64,000 nt of DNA. Origin: Kineococcus sp. NBC_00420 (GTDB lineage: Bacteria; Actinomycetota; Actinomycetes; Actinomycetales; Kineococcaceae). The position numbers were made by a program, and so were the translations under genes. Below, piece after piece: positions 36,101-43,990 of the stretch (positions within the stretch are counted from its first letter, which is position 1; each line of letters opens with the position of its first letter). Location: NCBI RefSeq assembly GCF_036021035.1, contig NZ_CP107930.1:1-64000 (forward strand), given 5' to 3'. The notes below the pieces were generated by a model. The model was not told the DNA's origin. It searched no databases and saw only the letters and a list, made by a program, of their open reading frames with translations.

Positions 36101-37222
36101 GGCGGCGTAGCCGTTCGGGTCGTCGGCGAAGGTGGCCGCGGCGTCGATCCCGAGGACCGCCGGTTCCGGCACCCGCGCTCTGCCCCACCCCAGGTCGGTT
36201 TCCGGGTCCAGGCGGCACCGCTCGGCCAGGGCGGCGGTGCGTTCCAGCAGTCCGCCGGCGTGGTCGCGGCCGCGGTGCTCCACCCCGGCGGCGGTGGCGA
36301 TCTCACGGGCCAGGTCCTCCATCAGCTGCGGGGGTTTCAGCCAGGCCTGGGCGTTGGGCAACAGGGCATGTGCGGCGTGTAGCTCCTCCAGGCCGCGCAA
36401 CGCGGCGACGGCGTCGCCGACGTCGGCGGTGGGGACGTCACCCGGGTGCAGGAGCCGGACGGCGTTGGTCAGCACGGTGGGGATGCCGACGGCAGCCGCA
36501 GCCCGCAGCACACGCGCGGCCGTGCCGACCGAGGCGGGGTGCCCGTCGCGGGTGAGGTGGCACACGACCTCCACCGCGAGCGCCGTGGCGGGTAGGAGGC
36601 GGGTCCAGGTTTCCCAGGCGTCGATGACGTCGCGGAGGCGTCCGGTGGCGAGGGCTTGGCCCAGGTCGGTGCCGGGGCCGAGGAGGACGGTGGCGGCGTG
36701 TTCGTTGCCGGTGGCGGGGGCCAGGGCGGTGGCCAGGGCGTGAGGGGTGAGGGCGGCTGTTGCGGCGCTGGGGCTGGCACCAGAACTGGTGGTGTTGGCG
36801 CGGTGAGCGGTGGTGGTGGCGCGGCACAGCGCGGCCCACCCGGCCCCGTGGGTGCGGCCGTGGGCGAGGACCACGATGCGCCCAGCTCCCGGTCCGGGAC
36901 CGGCACCTACCGCGGCACCGCCTGCGGCACCAACTGCGGCACCGCCCGGCGCCGGCGGGTGGGTGAAGGTCTGCGTGGCCCCAGGACGCCTGCTCGACTG
37001 ACCCGGGCGCAGAGCGAGGTCGACACCGGCGATGGGATCGATACCGACGGACCGGCAGGCACTGACGTGCTGGATCAACCCAGCCATCTGACCGCGGTCG
37101 GTCAGGGCCAACGCGGGAGATCCGGCGCTCGCGGCGGCCGCGGCCAAGGTGGCGGGGTCAGTGGTGCCGTGATGGTGGGAGTGCCCGCTGGCGACGTGCA
37201 GGTGGGTGAACGGGGTGCTCAC
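33137..37222 (-). CDS. dnaE2: Error-prone DNA polymerase III alpha subunit DnaE2 (ImuC)
   Basis: 1361 aa from GTG; DnaE2 is usually about 1050-1150 aa. The PHP domain starts FTHLHVASGHSHHHG. The polymerase core carries catalytic acids in LPDIDLDVESARRHD (about residue 484) and the DnaE2 signature MGWLKLDVLGVRMQSAIAY. The C-terminal OB fold reads VVFLTLEDGTGCVDVTVFAD. The extra length is low-complexity inserts at about 60-75, 660-720 and 1090-1200, outside the catalytic motifs. It performs SOS translesion synthesis, normally with ImuA' and ImuB, which are absent from this window. It lies 6 bp after the DUF6504 gene. Confidence 0.95.
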   Translation of the reverse strand: MSTPFTHLHVASGHSHHHGTTDPATLAAAAASAGSPALALTDRGQMAGLIQHVSACRSVGIDPIAGVDLALRPGQSSRRPGATQTFTHPPAPGGAAVGAAGGAAVGAGPGPGAGRIVVLAHGRTHGAGWAALCRATTTAHRANTTSSGASPSAATAALTPHALATALAPATGNEHAATVLLGPGTDLGQALATGRLRDVIDAWETWTRLLPATALAVEVVCHLTRDGHPASVGTAARVLRAAAAVGIPTVLTNAVRLLHPGDVPTADVGDAVAALRGLEELHAAHALLPNAQAWLKPPQLMEDLAREIATAAGVEHRGRDHAGGLLERTAALAERCRLDPETDLGWGRARVPEPAVLGIDAAATFADDPNGYAAALGMLRARANAGIGRRYPGANPARVRAVQERVHAELAVVDRLNYATYFLAVDESVRLIHGLGVRATARGSGVGSVLLWLLGVSNVDPLDHGLLFERFISDRRETLPDIDLDVESARRHDIYRAIRDRFGPERVTLMATTQAYRARGAVRAAGLALGVEPEVVDEVAASLRGVSASRVRQAMAELPELRELAELVRGHRQLDLLVDVTATLDRLPRHLSMHPCGVILSDASLLARTPVQACGIEGMAMSQFDKDDIDPMGWLKLDVLGVRMQSAIAYTLTEIERTAAAPENTQPAPRSAAVGVPELAHLVPGYRAVGAAGSQSPVGEPAPVAPTRETSTGAQVLVGGSTPGLAPNLDTIPLDDPATFELIRSTHTLGVFQIESPGQRELLGKFQPRAFSDLVIDVALFRPGPMAGDMISPFLEGHHGWVATGGPRRLPHPDLTPILSETHGVVIFHEQVMRILDVFTGCGLARADVWRRHLSDPDARLEVEADFRAAATARGYPRDVVDAVWKLIAAHGGFGFARAHAAAFAAITYQSAWLKAHYPVQFLTGLIEHDPGMYPRRLLVAEARRLGIAILPVDVQASTDVWRSEPPTPAGPSVDGEQRWGIRPPLTVVKDLHAVEVERIVAAQPFLDVGDFRDRARPRRPTLLRLARLGALDDLAGLDPVVGASLRPGTTYRASHSTSPDGGEGSERALRRVLTRGDLLAHLQQISTRSRAGRPPGPESRGRSGERVVPQPRSSAATSPPLAANTAVISAATSAETLVSDLADVETRTETGTARPQRTASPAARTAAGLSSAVPPAAVQPGERSAVQPAGQSAGRGVGRSAGRFAGWHSGQLALPLGDLDLASAAAGHLAPTPEQQVSTELASTGMDLQQHVLTPHLPELRRRGFTPAQRLLEVRTDVDVLVAGVRVATQTPPVRSGRRVVFLTLEDGTGCVDVTVFADVQASTSHHLLYRASLLLVTGRVRRTGPRGVSVLAVQLHALT

Positions 37223-37228
37223 GACGGT

Positions 37229-37816
37229 TCACGGTTCCTCGACGCGCAGGACGTGCCAGTCGTCGCCGGCGCGCAGGACCTCGACGCTGATGGTGACCGG
37301 CTCGGACCGAGGCTGTTCCCCCGCGAGGTCCTGGAGGTCTTGGGATCCCTCGTCGAAGTCATCGCTGTAGTCGTCGCTGTAGTCGTCGTTGTAGTCGCCT
37401 TCGTCGCCGCAGCCGAAGTCGTCCGCGAAACCCTCCTCGCCGTCAGCCCCGAATCCGTCGTGTCGGTCCGCGCTGCGCGAGAGATCCCCTCCCTGACGCG
37501 AGTACGTGGGGACGGCGCGCAAGGTGGGCGCCGGCGGCGGGACCTCTGCCTGCAGCCGCCAGCGTTCCTGGTCGACCAGGGCTAGGGCCTGGTCGAGATC
37601 GAGGCGACGCTGCGAGCGCCACCAAGGGATGACGGGCCGCTCGTGCCAGCGCACTGCGTGGGTGATCGGCAGCAGCATGCCGCGCCAGCGCACGGCAGTG
37701 GGACGGCCAGCGTCAACCACCACGACCACGTCTTCAGCGGCGCTCGCGGAGAGTTGGTCGAGACGTTCTCCCCCGGTGTCGCCGTCGGGGGCGTACTCGC
37801 CGATGGTGGCGGCCAT
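37229..37816 (-). CDS. DUF6504 family protein
   Basis: 195 aa. VRWRGMLLPITHAVRWHERP followed by IPWWRSQRR is the DUF6504 core seen in actinobacterial imuB-dnaE2 operons. ISVEVLRAGDDWHVLRVEE closes it. Between them is an acidic repeat-like insert (DDYSDDYSDDF) of about 45 residues. Its role in mutasome function is unknown. It is first in the dnaE2 operon, under a LexA box. Confidence 0.85.
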   Translation of the reverse strand: MAATIGEYAPDGDTGGERLDQLSASAAEDVVVVVDAGRPTAVRWRGMLLPITHAVRWHERPVIPWWRSQRRLDLDQALALVDQERWRLQAEVPPPAPTLRAVPTYSRQGGDLSRSADRHDGFGADGEEGFADDFGCGDEGDYNDDYSDDYSDDFDEGSQDLQDLAGEQPRSEPVTISVEVLRAGDDWHVLRVEEP

Positions 37817-37836
37817 GAGCCTCCCTTCGGCCGAGG

Positions 37837-37852
37837 TCGAACACTTGTTCGA
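37837..37852. promoter_or_regulatory. LexA (SOS) box
   Basis: TCGAACACTTGTTCGA fits the actinobacterial LexA consensus TCGAAC-N4-GTTCGA exactly. It is centred about 28 bp upstream of the DUF6504 ATG, so the DUF6504-dnaE2 operon should be DNA-damage inducible. Confidence 0.92.
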
Positions 37853-37949
37853 TCAGCACTGTAGGGGGTAGACCGTGATCTGCGTCGAACCGGCGTGGCT
37901 CAGGCGGCCTAACGCCCCGCAGCCGCGACGTGGCCGAGCGCTGAGCCGC

Positions 37950-39105
37950 TAGTGTCGTGTCTCACTGTTTCGCGGCATTAACGGCGGTGAGGTAGCCAGC
38001 GAGTCGGTCCAGGATCTCGTCTGCTGTTCTGACCCAGACGTAGGGTTTCGGGTCGTCATTCCAGTTGGTGGTCCATGTGCGGATGTCGGAGGCAAGATCA
38101 GCGACGCTACGGTGGATACCGCGGCGCAGGACGCGGGCGTCGACTTCGCCGAACCAGCGTTCGACCAAGTTCAGCCAGGAGGAGCTGGTGGGGATGAAGT
38201 GCATGTGGAAGCGGGGGTGGCGAAGCAGCCAGCGTTTGACTGCGGGGGTCTTGTGGGTGGCGTAGTTGTCCAGGACCAGGTGCACTGCCAGGTCGTCGGG
38301 GACCTCACGGTTGATCTGGTTCAAGAACTTCACGAATTCGCTGCTGCGGTGCCGGGAGTGCAGGGTGTGGTGGACATGTCCGGTGGCCAGGTCCAGTGCA
38401 GCGAAGAGGCTTTGCACGCCGTGGCGGACGTAGTCGTGGGTTCGGCGGGCGGGGGTGGTGGGCAGCATCGGCAGGCAGGGCTGGGTGCGGTCCAGGGCCT
38501 GGATCTGGGATTTCTCGTCTACGCACAAGACAACCGCCTGCTCGGGTGGGTTCAGGTACAGGCCGACGACGTCGTGGACCTTTTCGATGAACAGGGGGTC
38601 TTGGGAGATCTTGAAGGTTTCTTGCCGGTGGGGTTGAAGGCCGTAGGCCTGCCAGATGCGGGCGACGCTGGCGGCGGAGACGCCGCTGTGCTTGGCCATC
38701 AGTCGGGTGGTCCAGTGAGTCCCGCCGTCGATGGGTTGCATCGACTGGGTGGCGTTGATGATGTCTGCGACCTGCTCATCAGTGATTGATCGGGCGTGAC
38801 CGGGGCGTGGTTCGTCGTACAGGCCCTCGATGCGGTCGCGGACGAACCGCTGGCGCCACTTCCCGACGGTGCTGGGCGTGGTGTGGCAGTGGCTGGCGAC
38901 GTCGTTGTTGCTCATGCCTTGTCCTGCGGCGAGGATGATGTTGGCTCGCAGGGCCATCGCCTGGGAGGTGGAGTGTCGGCGAACCAGTTTCGTGAGCTCG
39001 TCGCGTTCGGCGTCACCAAGGACGAGTTCAGCTTTGGGGCGTCCGGTACGGGCCATGGTGAATTGTACCCGACTTACCTTGCGAAACAGTGAGACACGAC
39101 ACTAG
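37950..39105 (-). mobile_element. Complete IS630-family insertion sequence
   Basis: 24-bp perfect terminal inverted repeats start TAGTGTCGTGTCTCACTGTT at 37950 and its complement ends at 39105. The terminal TA at each end is the expected IS630 target duplication. The transposase frame is intact. The perfect ends suggest recent, possibly active, insertion, immediately left of the repeat-bounded gene array. Confidence 0.95.
37962..39056 (-). CDS. IS630-family transposase
   Basis: 364 aa. Helix-turn-helix domains (MALRANIILAAGQGMSNNDV, STVGKWRQRFVRDRIEGL) precede the DDE domain: VVLCVDEKSQIQALDRTQP, VHLVLDNYATHKTP and SSWLNLVERWFGEVD. The length and all three acidic blocks are complete. Confidence 0.95.
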   Translation of the reverse strand: MARTGRPKAELVLGDAERDELTKLVRRHSTSQAMALRANIILAAGQGMSNNDVASHCHTTPSTVGKWRQRFVRDRIEGLYDEPRPGHARSITDEQVADIINATQSMQPIDGGTHWTTRLMAKHSGVSAASVARIWQAYGLQPHRQETFKISQDPLFIEKVHDVVGLYLNPPEQAVVLCVDEKSQIQALDRTQPCLPMLPTTPARRTHDYVRHGVQSLFAALDLATGHVHHTLHSRHRSSEFVKFLNQINREVPDDLAVHLVLDNYATHKTPAVKRWLLRHPRFHMHFIPTSSSWLNLVERWFGEVDARVLRRGIHRSVADLASDIRTWTTNWNDDPKPYVWVRTADEILDRLAGYLTAVNAAKQ

Positions 39106-39180
39106 GAGTCCAGCCCGGTGTGATGTCTCAGGACTTCGGTGACAGCCGCAGGTCTGAGCAGGTGTCGACCGCCCACAACA

Positions 39181-39205
39181 GCGCACACAACGCGGGATGA
39201 CCGTG
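39181..39205 (+). repeat. Intergenic repeat locus 1
   Basis: First copy, 75 bp right of the IS630 element. ACAACGCGGG variant of the core. Confidence 0.8.
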
Positions 39206-39240
39206 CGGTGCGGTGCGTAGGCCCCACCGCACGGTGGCGT

Positions 39241-39774
39241 TCACGACGGTGCGGAGCTGGGTGACGGGTCTACCGCCACGACCGTCGGCAGCTCGGAGGG
39301 CGGGGTCGCGCCCCAGACGCCGACGGAGTACCGGGTGTCGTCATCGACCATCACGTACAGACGTGTCGGTACCCCTACCTGAGCGGTCTTGTAGGTGCCG
39401 AGGTTGGCGCCGGAGCCTCCGCAGCCGGAGTTGACCTGGGTGGCCCACACGGTGTGCTCGTCGCCGAAGCCGGCGTTCCAGGGGCGGCCTTCGTAGGCGT
39501 CGCCGCAGGAGACGCCCACGGTCACCTCGGCGAAGGAGCTGGTGTCGGGCAGGACGAAGGTGTGGGAGCCGGTGTGCTCCTCGTCCAGGAGCACGGTGCT
39601 GGTCTGCAGGAAGGTCGGGGCCAGTTCGGGGTGCTCGGTCCAGTAGCTCACGATGGTGGTGTCCGGCTGCTGGGTCGGGATGTCGTCGCCTTCCCCGGTG
39701 CTCGAGCACGCTGCGGTCAGGAGCACCAGGGCCGCTGCTGTGGCCAACAGGTCAGTGCGGTGTCCACGCTTCAC
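39241..39774 (-). CDS. Putative lipoprotein
   Basis: 177 aa. Signal peptide with lipobox LLTAACSS. The mature part is beta-rich with four cysteines (EVTVGVSCGDAYEG, QVNSGCGGSGANLG) and a VPTRLYVMVDDDTRYSVGVW segment. No family is recognised; it should be anchored on the outer face of the membrane. It fills one repeat-bounded unit. Confidence 0.78.
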   Translation of the reverse strand: MKRGHRTDLLATAAALVLLTAACSSTGEGDDIPTQQPDTTIVSYWTEHPELAPTFLQTSTVLLDEEHTGSHTFVLPDTSSFAEVTVGVSCGDAYEGRPWNAGFGDEHTVWATQVNSGCGGSGANLGTYKTAQVGVPTRLYVMVDDDTRYSVGVWGATPPSELPTVVAVDPSPSSAPS

Positions 39775-39900
39775 ATCGGCTCTCCTTCAAGGTCAGGGGC
39801 TCGACCGTAGATGACGACGGGGGGCCAGGTAGGGAGGTTGATCACATCCGCCGTGACCGTGGGGGTTCTGACGGCTGCGCCAACCACCCACATATCAAGC

Positions 39901-39960
39901 ATGACCGCGACGTCGCGGGCCGCGGGCGACAGCGCGCACAACGCGGGATGACCGTGAAGT
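39901..39960 (+). repeat. Intergenic repeat locus 2
   Basis: Good full unit: left half ATGACCGCGACGTCGCGG and right core ACAACGCGGGATGACCGTG followed by AAGTCG. Confidence 0.85.
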
Positions 39961-40123
39961 CGTGGCGGCGTCTTTGTGCACGGTGGACGTGCTGCTCACC
40001 CTGGGACGCGAGGTGAGTCGAGGTGCTGATTGAGCATGGCGGTCAGCTCTTGGTGCTGAGGGAACCGTGAAGGACGGAAAGTCATCTCACCTTTGACGTC
40101 GCAGGAACGAGGCAGGAGAGATC

Positions 40124-40744
40124 ATGCGCAAGCGGTCAGCACGTCTGTGGCGGGTCGTCGCCCTGATGAGCGTCCTGCTGATCCCGGCCATCACCGGCTG
40201 CTCGGGCAAGACGACGTCTCAGCCTGAGCCGATGACCTCGACCGGGTGCTCGAAGCCGGCGGTGGGTCAGGTCAGTACTCGCGTGACGGCTCAGCCCGAC
40301 GACGGGTCACCCACGCCGGCGCTGACGGGGTCGATGACCTACTCAGAAGGTTCACCTGATGGTGCCGCCGGTGGCCCGTTGACCGAGGTCACCCCGTGCG
40401 TCGTCGCAGTCCTGAGCCTGCTCCGGGACATCGGTGGGGACCTGGATAGAGGTCTTGGGCTGGAGTCCAGGATGGATCATCAGAGCGTTGATTCTGGGGG
40501 TGGCCAGGGGCAGGTGCTCATCACCGATCAGGCGGTCAACGATGTGGACTCCCAGGGTGGGGGGTCGTTCGGGAGTTTCACGGGCTGGTACATCGACTTC
40601 TCCAAGGCGGGGCCTGGTTCGTATCAGTGGACGGCTCCGGCGCACTGGAGCGGAGCGGGCGGTACGTCGGTGAAGGGGGTGGTCCAAGTGGACCTCGACA
40701 TCGCGGCGGAAGCATCGCCAACTGCGACGCTTGCTTCGTTCTGA
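40124..40744 (+). CDS. Putative lipoprotein
   Basis: 206 aa from ATG after AGGCAGGAGAG. The lipobox is AITGCSG. The C-terminal beta region FTGWYIDFSKAGPGSYQWTA resembles DGWWVNVTAAEAGTYTWTRD in the lipoprotein at 62.5-63.1 kb, so the two are probably distant relatives. Function is unknown. Confidence 0.75.
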   Translation: MRKRSARLWRVVALMSVLLIPAITGCSGKTTSQPEPMTSTGCSKPAVGQVSTRVTAQPDDGSPTPALTGSMTYSEGSPDGAAGGPLTEVTPCVVAVLSLLRDIGGDLDRGLGLESRMDHQSVDSGGGQGQVLITDQAVNDVDSQGGGSFGSFTGWYIDFSKAGPGSYQWTAPAHWSGAGGTSVKGVVQVDLDIAAEASPTATLASF

Positions 40745-40800
40745 GCTGCGCTGCGATTAGCTGCTCCTTGTCACAAGCGGACGTCGCTGGCCCGGGTCGA

Positions 40801-40833
40801 CCGCGCAACGCGGGATGACCGTGCGCTCCGCAC
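40801..40833 (+). repeat. Intergenic repeat locus 3
   Basis: Lies between convergent genes. Core CGCAACGCGGGATGACCGTG followed by the GCGCTCCGCAC extension; a GGACGTCGC half is 30 bp to the left. Confidence 0.8.
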
Positions 40834-40867
40834 TCTTCCTGGAGCGAGGAACCTACGTTCGGCAGGG

Positions 40868-41488
40868 TCACAGGTAGTGGAGAGGTTCCTCGGCGGGGAC
40901 GATGTCCAGGCCGGGGTGGTTCAGCAGGGCCGTGATCGCCACGCTCGAGGCGGCGATGGTGGCGTAGTGCGGGTCGACGTCCTTGGTCAGGCACCAGGTG
41001 CGATCTGCTGGCCACACGAACGCGGGGTCGGGTCCAGACGGCCACGCCCCGGCCGGTCCTGACAGCACCCGATTCCACTGCGCGCCGTCGCCGAGGTCGG
41101 CAACGGCGCCATCGAAGAGGAAGTAGTTCCGGTTGGGCAGCTGCAGGCGGGCGGTGGTCTTGTCGGTGGGGAGCAGACCCCAGCCGTCCCAGATGGCGAA
41201 GTAGCACCGCTCGGTGGTGGTGTGCGTGGTGTGCGTGGTGAGCAGCGTGAGGGCGGAGCGCATCTGGTCGTTCTCGCTGGGGGCGTCGGGGCCCGGGTCG
41301 AAGTCGACGTCCCCTTCGCTTTGGCCGGGGTGGGTGGGGTCGGGGATGAAGCGCAGGCGGGCGTAGGCGTCGTAGCCGGCGGGTCCGAGGGTGACCAGCT
41401 GGTTCCAGGGCCGGTCACTGGTCTGGAGCCAGTTAGCGGCGGAGAGGTCATGGCACGGGAGCACGCTCACCAAGGCACTGTGACGCAT
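40868..41488 (-). CDS. Hypothetical cytosolic protein
   Basis: 206 aa, without signal or membrane segment. Motifs such as PWNQLVTLGPAGYDAYARLR, TERCYFAIWDGWGLLPTDKT and FVWPADRTWCLTKDVDPHYA look like a conserved actinobacterial family of unknown role that I recall but cannot name. It is a complete soluble protein filling its unit alone. Confidence 0.75.
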   Translation of the reverse strand: MRHSALVSVLPCHDLSAANWLQTSDRPWNQLVTLGPAGYDAYARLRFIPDPTHPGQSEGDVDFDPGPDAPSENDQMRSALTLLTTHTTHTTTERCYFAIWDGWGLLPTDKTTARLQLPNRNYFLFDGAVADLGDGAQWNRVLSGPAGAWPSGPDPAFVWPADRTWCLTKDVDPHYATIAASSVAITALLNHPGLDIVPAEEPLHYL

Positions 41489-41536
41489 GAGCTGCCGGAG
41501 TAGGTGTCGGCCGGGGTGCGCGGGTCCGCGGGCCGC

Positions 41537-41566
41537 GCGTTCTGCGGGATGACCGCGAGGTCGCTG
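41537..41566 (+). repeat. Intergenic repeat locus 4
   Basis: Variant TTCTGCGGGATGACCGCGAG followed by GTCG. It ends 12 bp from the stop of the gene at its right. Confidence 0.75.
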
Positions 41567-41577
41567 TCACTTCTTCG

Positions 41578-42039
41578 TCAGGCGTCCGCGACGTCCTGAA
41601 GGACGACGACGTCGCTGGTGTCTGCTCCGCAGAGACGCCCGAAGCTGCCGATCTTGCTGTTCTTGTCGGATCCCTGCGGCAGGTCGTTTAGGGCCAAGAT
41701 CATGCCGCTAGCGCTGATGCGTGAGTCCTCGGTGAGCTCCACGTCGCCCGGAAGGTTCACGGTCTTGTCGTCCTGCGCGGCGTCATCGGGCCACACGATC
41801 CACAGACCGTCCGCGGCCTGGTCGATGGGAGCCAGCACGTCGAGGGTGAAGCAGCCCTGGTCGGTGACGTGGAGGACTCCCTGCAGCGCAGAGGTAGTGA
41901 TGTCGAGTCCGGTGACGTCTTGCAGCTGCGGAAGTCCGAACCCGGTGGAGGTGTCGACGGAGCTGCACGCCGTCACGGTGAAGGTGACGGCGGCGGCGAC
42001 AACTGCCGCAAGGAGGGGCGGTGTGCGTGTGGTCCTCAT
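41578..42039 (-). CDS. Putative lipoprotein
   Basis: 153 aa from the ATG of MRTTRTPPLLAAVV; the frame is open further upstream but the signal peptide fixes this start. Lipobox TVTACSS. The mature domain holds two cysteines (DQGCFTLDVLAPIDQ, SFGRLCGADTSD) and an ADGLWIVWPDDA segment. It resembles small secreted actinobacterial proteins of unknown role. Confidence 0.78.
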   Translation of the reverse strand: MRTTRTPPLLAAVVAAAVTFTVTACSSVDTSTGFGLPQLQDVTGLDITTSALQGVLHVTDQGCFTLDVLAPIDQAADGLWIVWPDDAAQDDKTVNLPGDVELTEDSRISASGMILALNDLPQGSDKNSKIGSFGRLCGADTSDVVVLQDVADA

Positions 42040-42210
42040 CGACCTGCCTTCCTGACGGGAAGTCCAGGATGCCTTTGAGGAGGGACGCGCGTAGCCAGTA
42101 CGACCTAGCGTGATCATGCTGTGATTTCGGCTTTGGAGGGGGCGGGTAGCGCGTTTGGAGGTTGCCTCTCGGCTCTCCGCTCATCGCTAGAGCGCGACGT
42201 CGCCGGCCAC

Positions 42211-42357
42211 CGCGCACACCGCGGGATGACCGTGCGCTTCGCGCTCACCGCGGGATGACCGTGCGCTTCGCGCTCACCGCGGGATGACCGTGCGCTTCGC
42301 GCTCACCGCGGGATGACCGTGCGCTTCGCGCTCACCGCGGGATGACCGTGAGGTCGT
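42211..42357 (+). repeat. Intergenic repeat locus 5: five cores at exact 29-bp spacing
   Basis: GCGGGATGACC starts at 42221, 42250, 42279, 42308 and 42337, joined by GTGCGCTTCGCGCTCACC. The units are identical, with no variable spacer. A GCGACGTCGCC half precedes the array and GAGGTCG closes it. It lies in a divergent gap before the aspS leader. Confidence 0.95.
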
Positions 42358-42436
42358 TCCCTGCGGTGGGGATGCGCCGCGGACGCGGCGCCGAAGTTGG
42401 TCTCGACGAGAACACTGCCCGGTCCCTACAGTGGTG

Positions 42437-42594
42437 GTGCGGCGTTGACGGGCGTGACGACCCCCGAGCCGCGACGGGTGGTCCCCGACATCGGACCGAC
42501 GAGGCCGGTCCAGTACGGACCGGTGAAGGTGTGGTGGCACCGCGAGCAACCCGATCGCCCACACCTCCGGGGTAGGAACCACCTGGAGGTGATC
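42437..42594 (+). ncRNA. T-box leader of aspS (translational type)
   Basis: A possible -10 TACAGT at 42427 precedes a short stem I (GCGGC 42439-43 with GCCGC 42468-72). A perfect hairpin CCGGTCC-AGTAC-GGACCGG is at 42505-42523. The T-box GTGGTGGCACCGCG (42531-42544) matches the consensus AGGGTGGNACCGCG at 12 of 14. Its stem GGTGTGG (42528-34) pairs with CCACACC (42559-65). The alternative pairs CACCTCC (42562-68) with GGAGGTG (42585-91) and hides the Shine-Dalgarno. The variable T-box base is C, which fits the G73 of tRNA-Asp and tRNA-Asn. Confidence 0.78.
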
Positions 42595-43878
42595 ATGAAA
42601 CGCACGCTCAACACCACCCTCGCCGCGCACATCGACGAACCCGTCCGCCTTGAAGGCTGGATTCACCGACGTCGGCGACTGGCCGCGGTGACCTTCCTCG
42701 TCCTGCGCGACCGCAGCGGCCTGGCCCAGATCGTGGTGAGCGACGAAGCGACGCGGACAGCACTCGACGGCTTGCCCGAGGAGACCGTCGTCCGCGTCAC
42801 TGGGACAGCTACCGCTAACGCCAAGGCGCCCGGCGGGGTGGAGGTCACCAATCCCACCATCACTGCTCTCAGCGCACCCGCCGCGACCTCGCCGGTCGAG
42901 CTGTGGCGACCGCACCTGGACGCGGCGCTGCCGACCCTGCTGGACCACGCGCCCCTCACCTGGCGCCATCGGGAACGTCGAGCGGTGTGGGAGGTGGCGG
43001 CGGCCTCCTTGCGTGGCTTCCGCACCACGCTGGATGCGGGCGGGTTCACTGAGGTCGCTACCCCGAAGTTCACCGCCACCGCCACCGAGTCCGGCGCGAA
43101 CGTGTTCGCCGTGGACTATTTCGGCCGCCCCGCCTACCTGGCCCAGTCCCCGCAGTTCTACAAGCAGATGCTGGTCGGGGTCTTCGAGCGGGTCTATGAG
43201 ACGGGCCCGGTGTTTCGCGCTGAACCGCACGACACCGTCCGCCACCTGGCTCAGTACACCTCCCTGGACGTCGAGCTGGGCTTCATCACCGACCACCGTG
43301 ACGTCCTGGCGGTGCTGCGTGAGGTCCTGGCCGGGATGGTCACCGCCGTGTCAGAGCAGGAGGACGTCTGCCGGTTAGCTGGGGTGCAGGTGCCGGTGGT
43401 GCCGGAACAGATCCCGCTCATTCACTTCCGCGACGCGTTGCGCCTGGTCGGCGCTGACCCGGAGGAGCCGGACCTGGCTCCGGAGCACGAGCGGGAACTG
43501 AGCCGGTGGGCGCTGCGTGAGCACGACAGCGACTTCCTCGCCGTAGAGGGCTACCCCGCGGCCAAGCGGCCGTTCTACACCCATCCTCAGCCTGATGACC
43601 CCCGGTGGACGAACTCCTTCGACCTGCTCTTCCGCGGCCTGGAGCTGGTGACCGGAGGGCAGCGTTTGCACGAGCACGCCGACTACGTTGCCGCGCTCAC
43701 CGCCCGCGGGCAGAACCTGGACGACTACCGCACCTACCTGGACACCTTCGCCCACGGCATGCCCCCGCACGGCGGGTTCGCGCTGGGCCTGGAGCGGTGG
43801 GTCGCCCGACTGGCTGGTCTGGATAACGTCCGGCGCAGCACGCTGTTTCCGCGTGACCTACACCGGCTGACCCCGTGA
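42595..43878 (+). CDS. aspS: Aspartate--tRNA ligase, archaeal/non-discriminating type
   Basis: 427 aa from the ATG just after GGAGGTGATC. The OB-fold anticodon domain comes first (VRLEGWIHRRRRLAAVTFLV). The class II catalytic core follows: motif 2 area YETGPVFRAEPHDTVRHLAQ and motif 3 GGFALGLERWVARL. The length and lack of the bacterial insertion domain match the archaeal type, which often charges tRNA-Asp and tRNA-Asn. It may be an extra copy beside a chromosomal aspS. Expression is probably controlled by uncharged tRNA through the leader. Confidence 0.9.
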   Translation: MKRTLNTTLAAHIDEPVRLEGWIHRRRRLAAVTFLVLRDRSGLAQIVVSDEATRTALDGLPEETVVRVTGTATANAKAPGGVEVTNPTITALSAPAATSPVELWRPHLDAALPTLLDHAPLTWRHRERRAVWEVAAASLRGFRTTLDAGGFTEVATPKFTATATESGANVFAVDYFGRPAYLAQSPQFYKQMLVGVFERVYETGPVFRAEPHDTVRHLAQYTSLDVELGFITDHRDVLAVLREVLAGMVTAVSEQEDVCRLAGVQVPVVPEQIPLIHFRDALRLVGADPEEPDLAPEHERELSRWALREHDSDFLAVEGYPAAKRPFYTHPQPDDPRWTNSFDLLFRGLELVTGGQRLHEHADYVAALTARGQNLDDYRTYLDTFAHGMPPHGGFALGLERWVARLAGLDNVRRSTLFPRDLHRLTP

Positions 43879-43940
43879 GCGGAACCTCGGGCTGAGAACA
43901 TGGGGCGGAGCGGACTGTCGGAGGGCGGTCCGCTCCGTGC

Positions 43941-43966
43941 CGCACGCACCGCGGGATGCCGAGTGG
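43941..43966 (+). repeat. Intergenic repeat locus 6 (degenerate)
   Basis: CGCACGCACCGCGGGATGCC; the core is intact up to GGGATG and then diverges. Confidence 0.65.
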
Positions 43967-43990
43967 TCCCTGTACTCCTCCGTCGCACCG

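Noticed and set aside
33249-37585. Long plus-strand frames opposite dnaE2
   Set aside because: They are antisense shadows of a clear polymerase gene in high-GC DNA.
42211-42357. CRISPR array at the 29-bp-period repeats
   Set aside because: The units are contiguous and identical with no variable spacers, and no cas genes are present.
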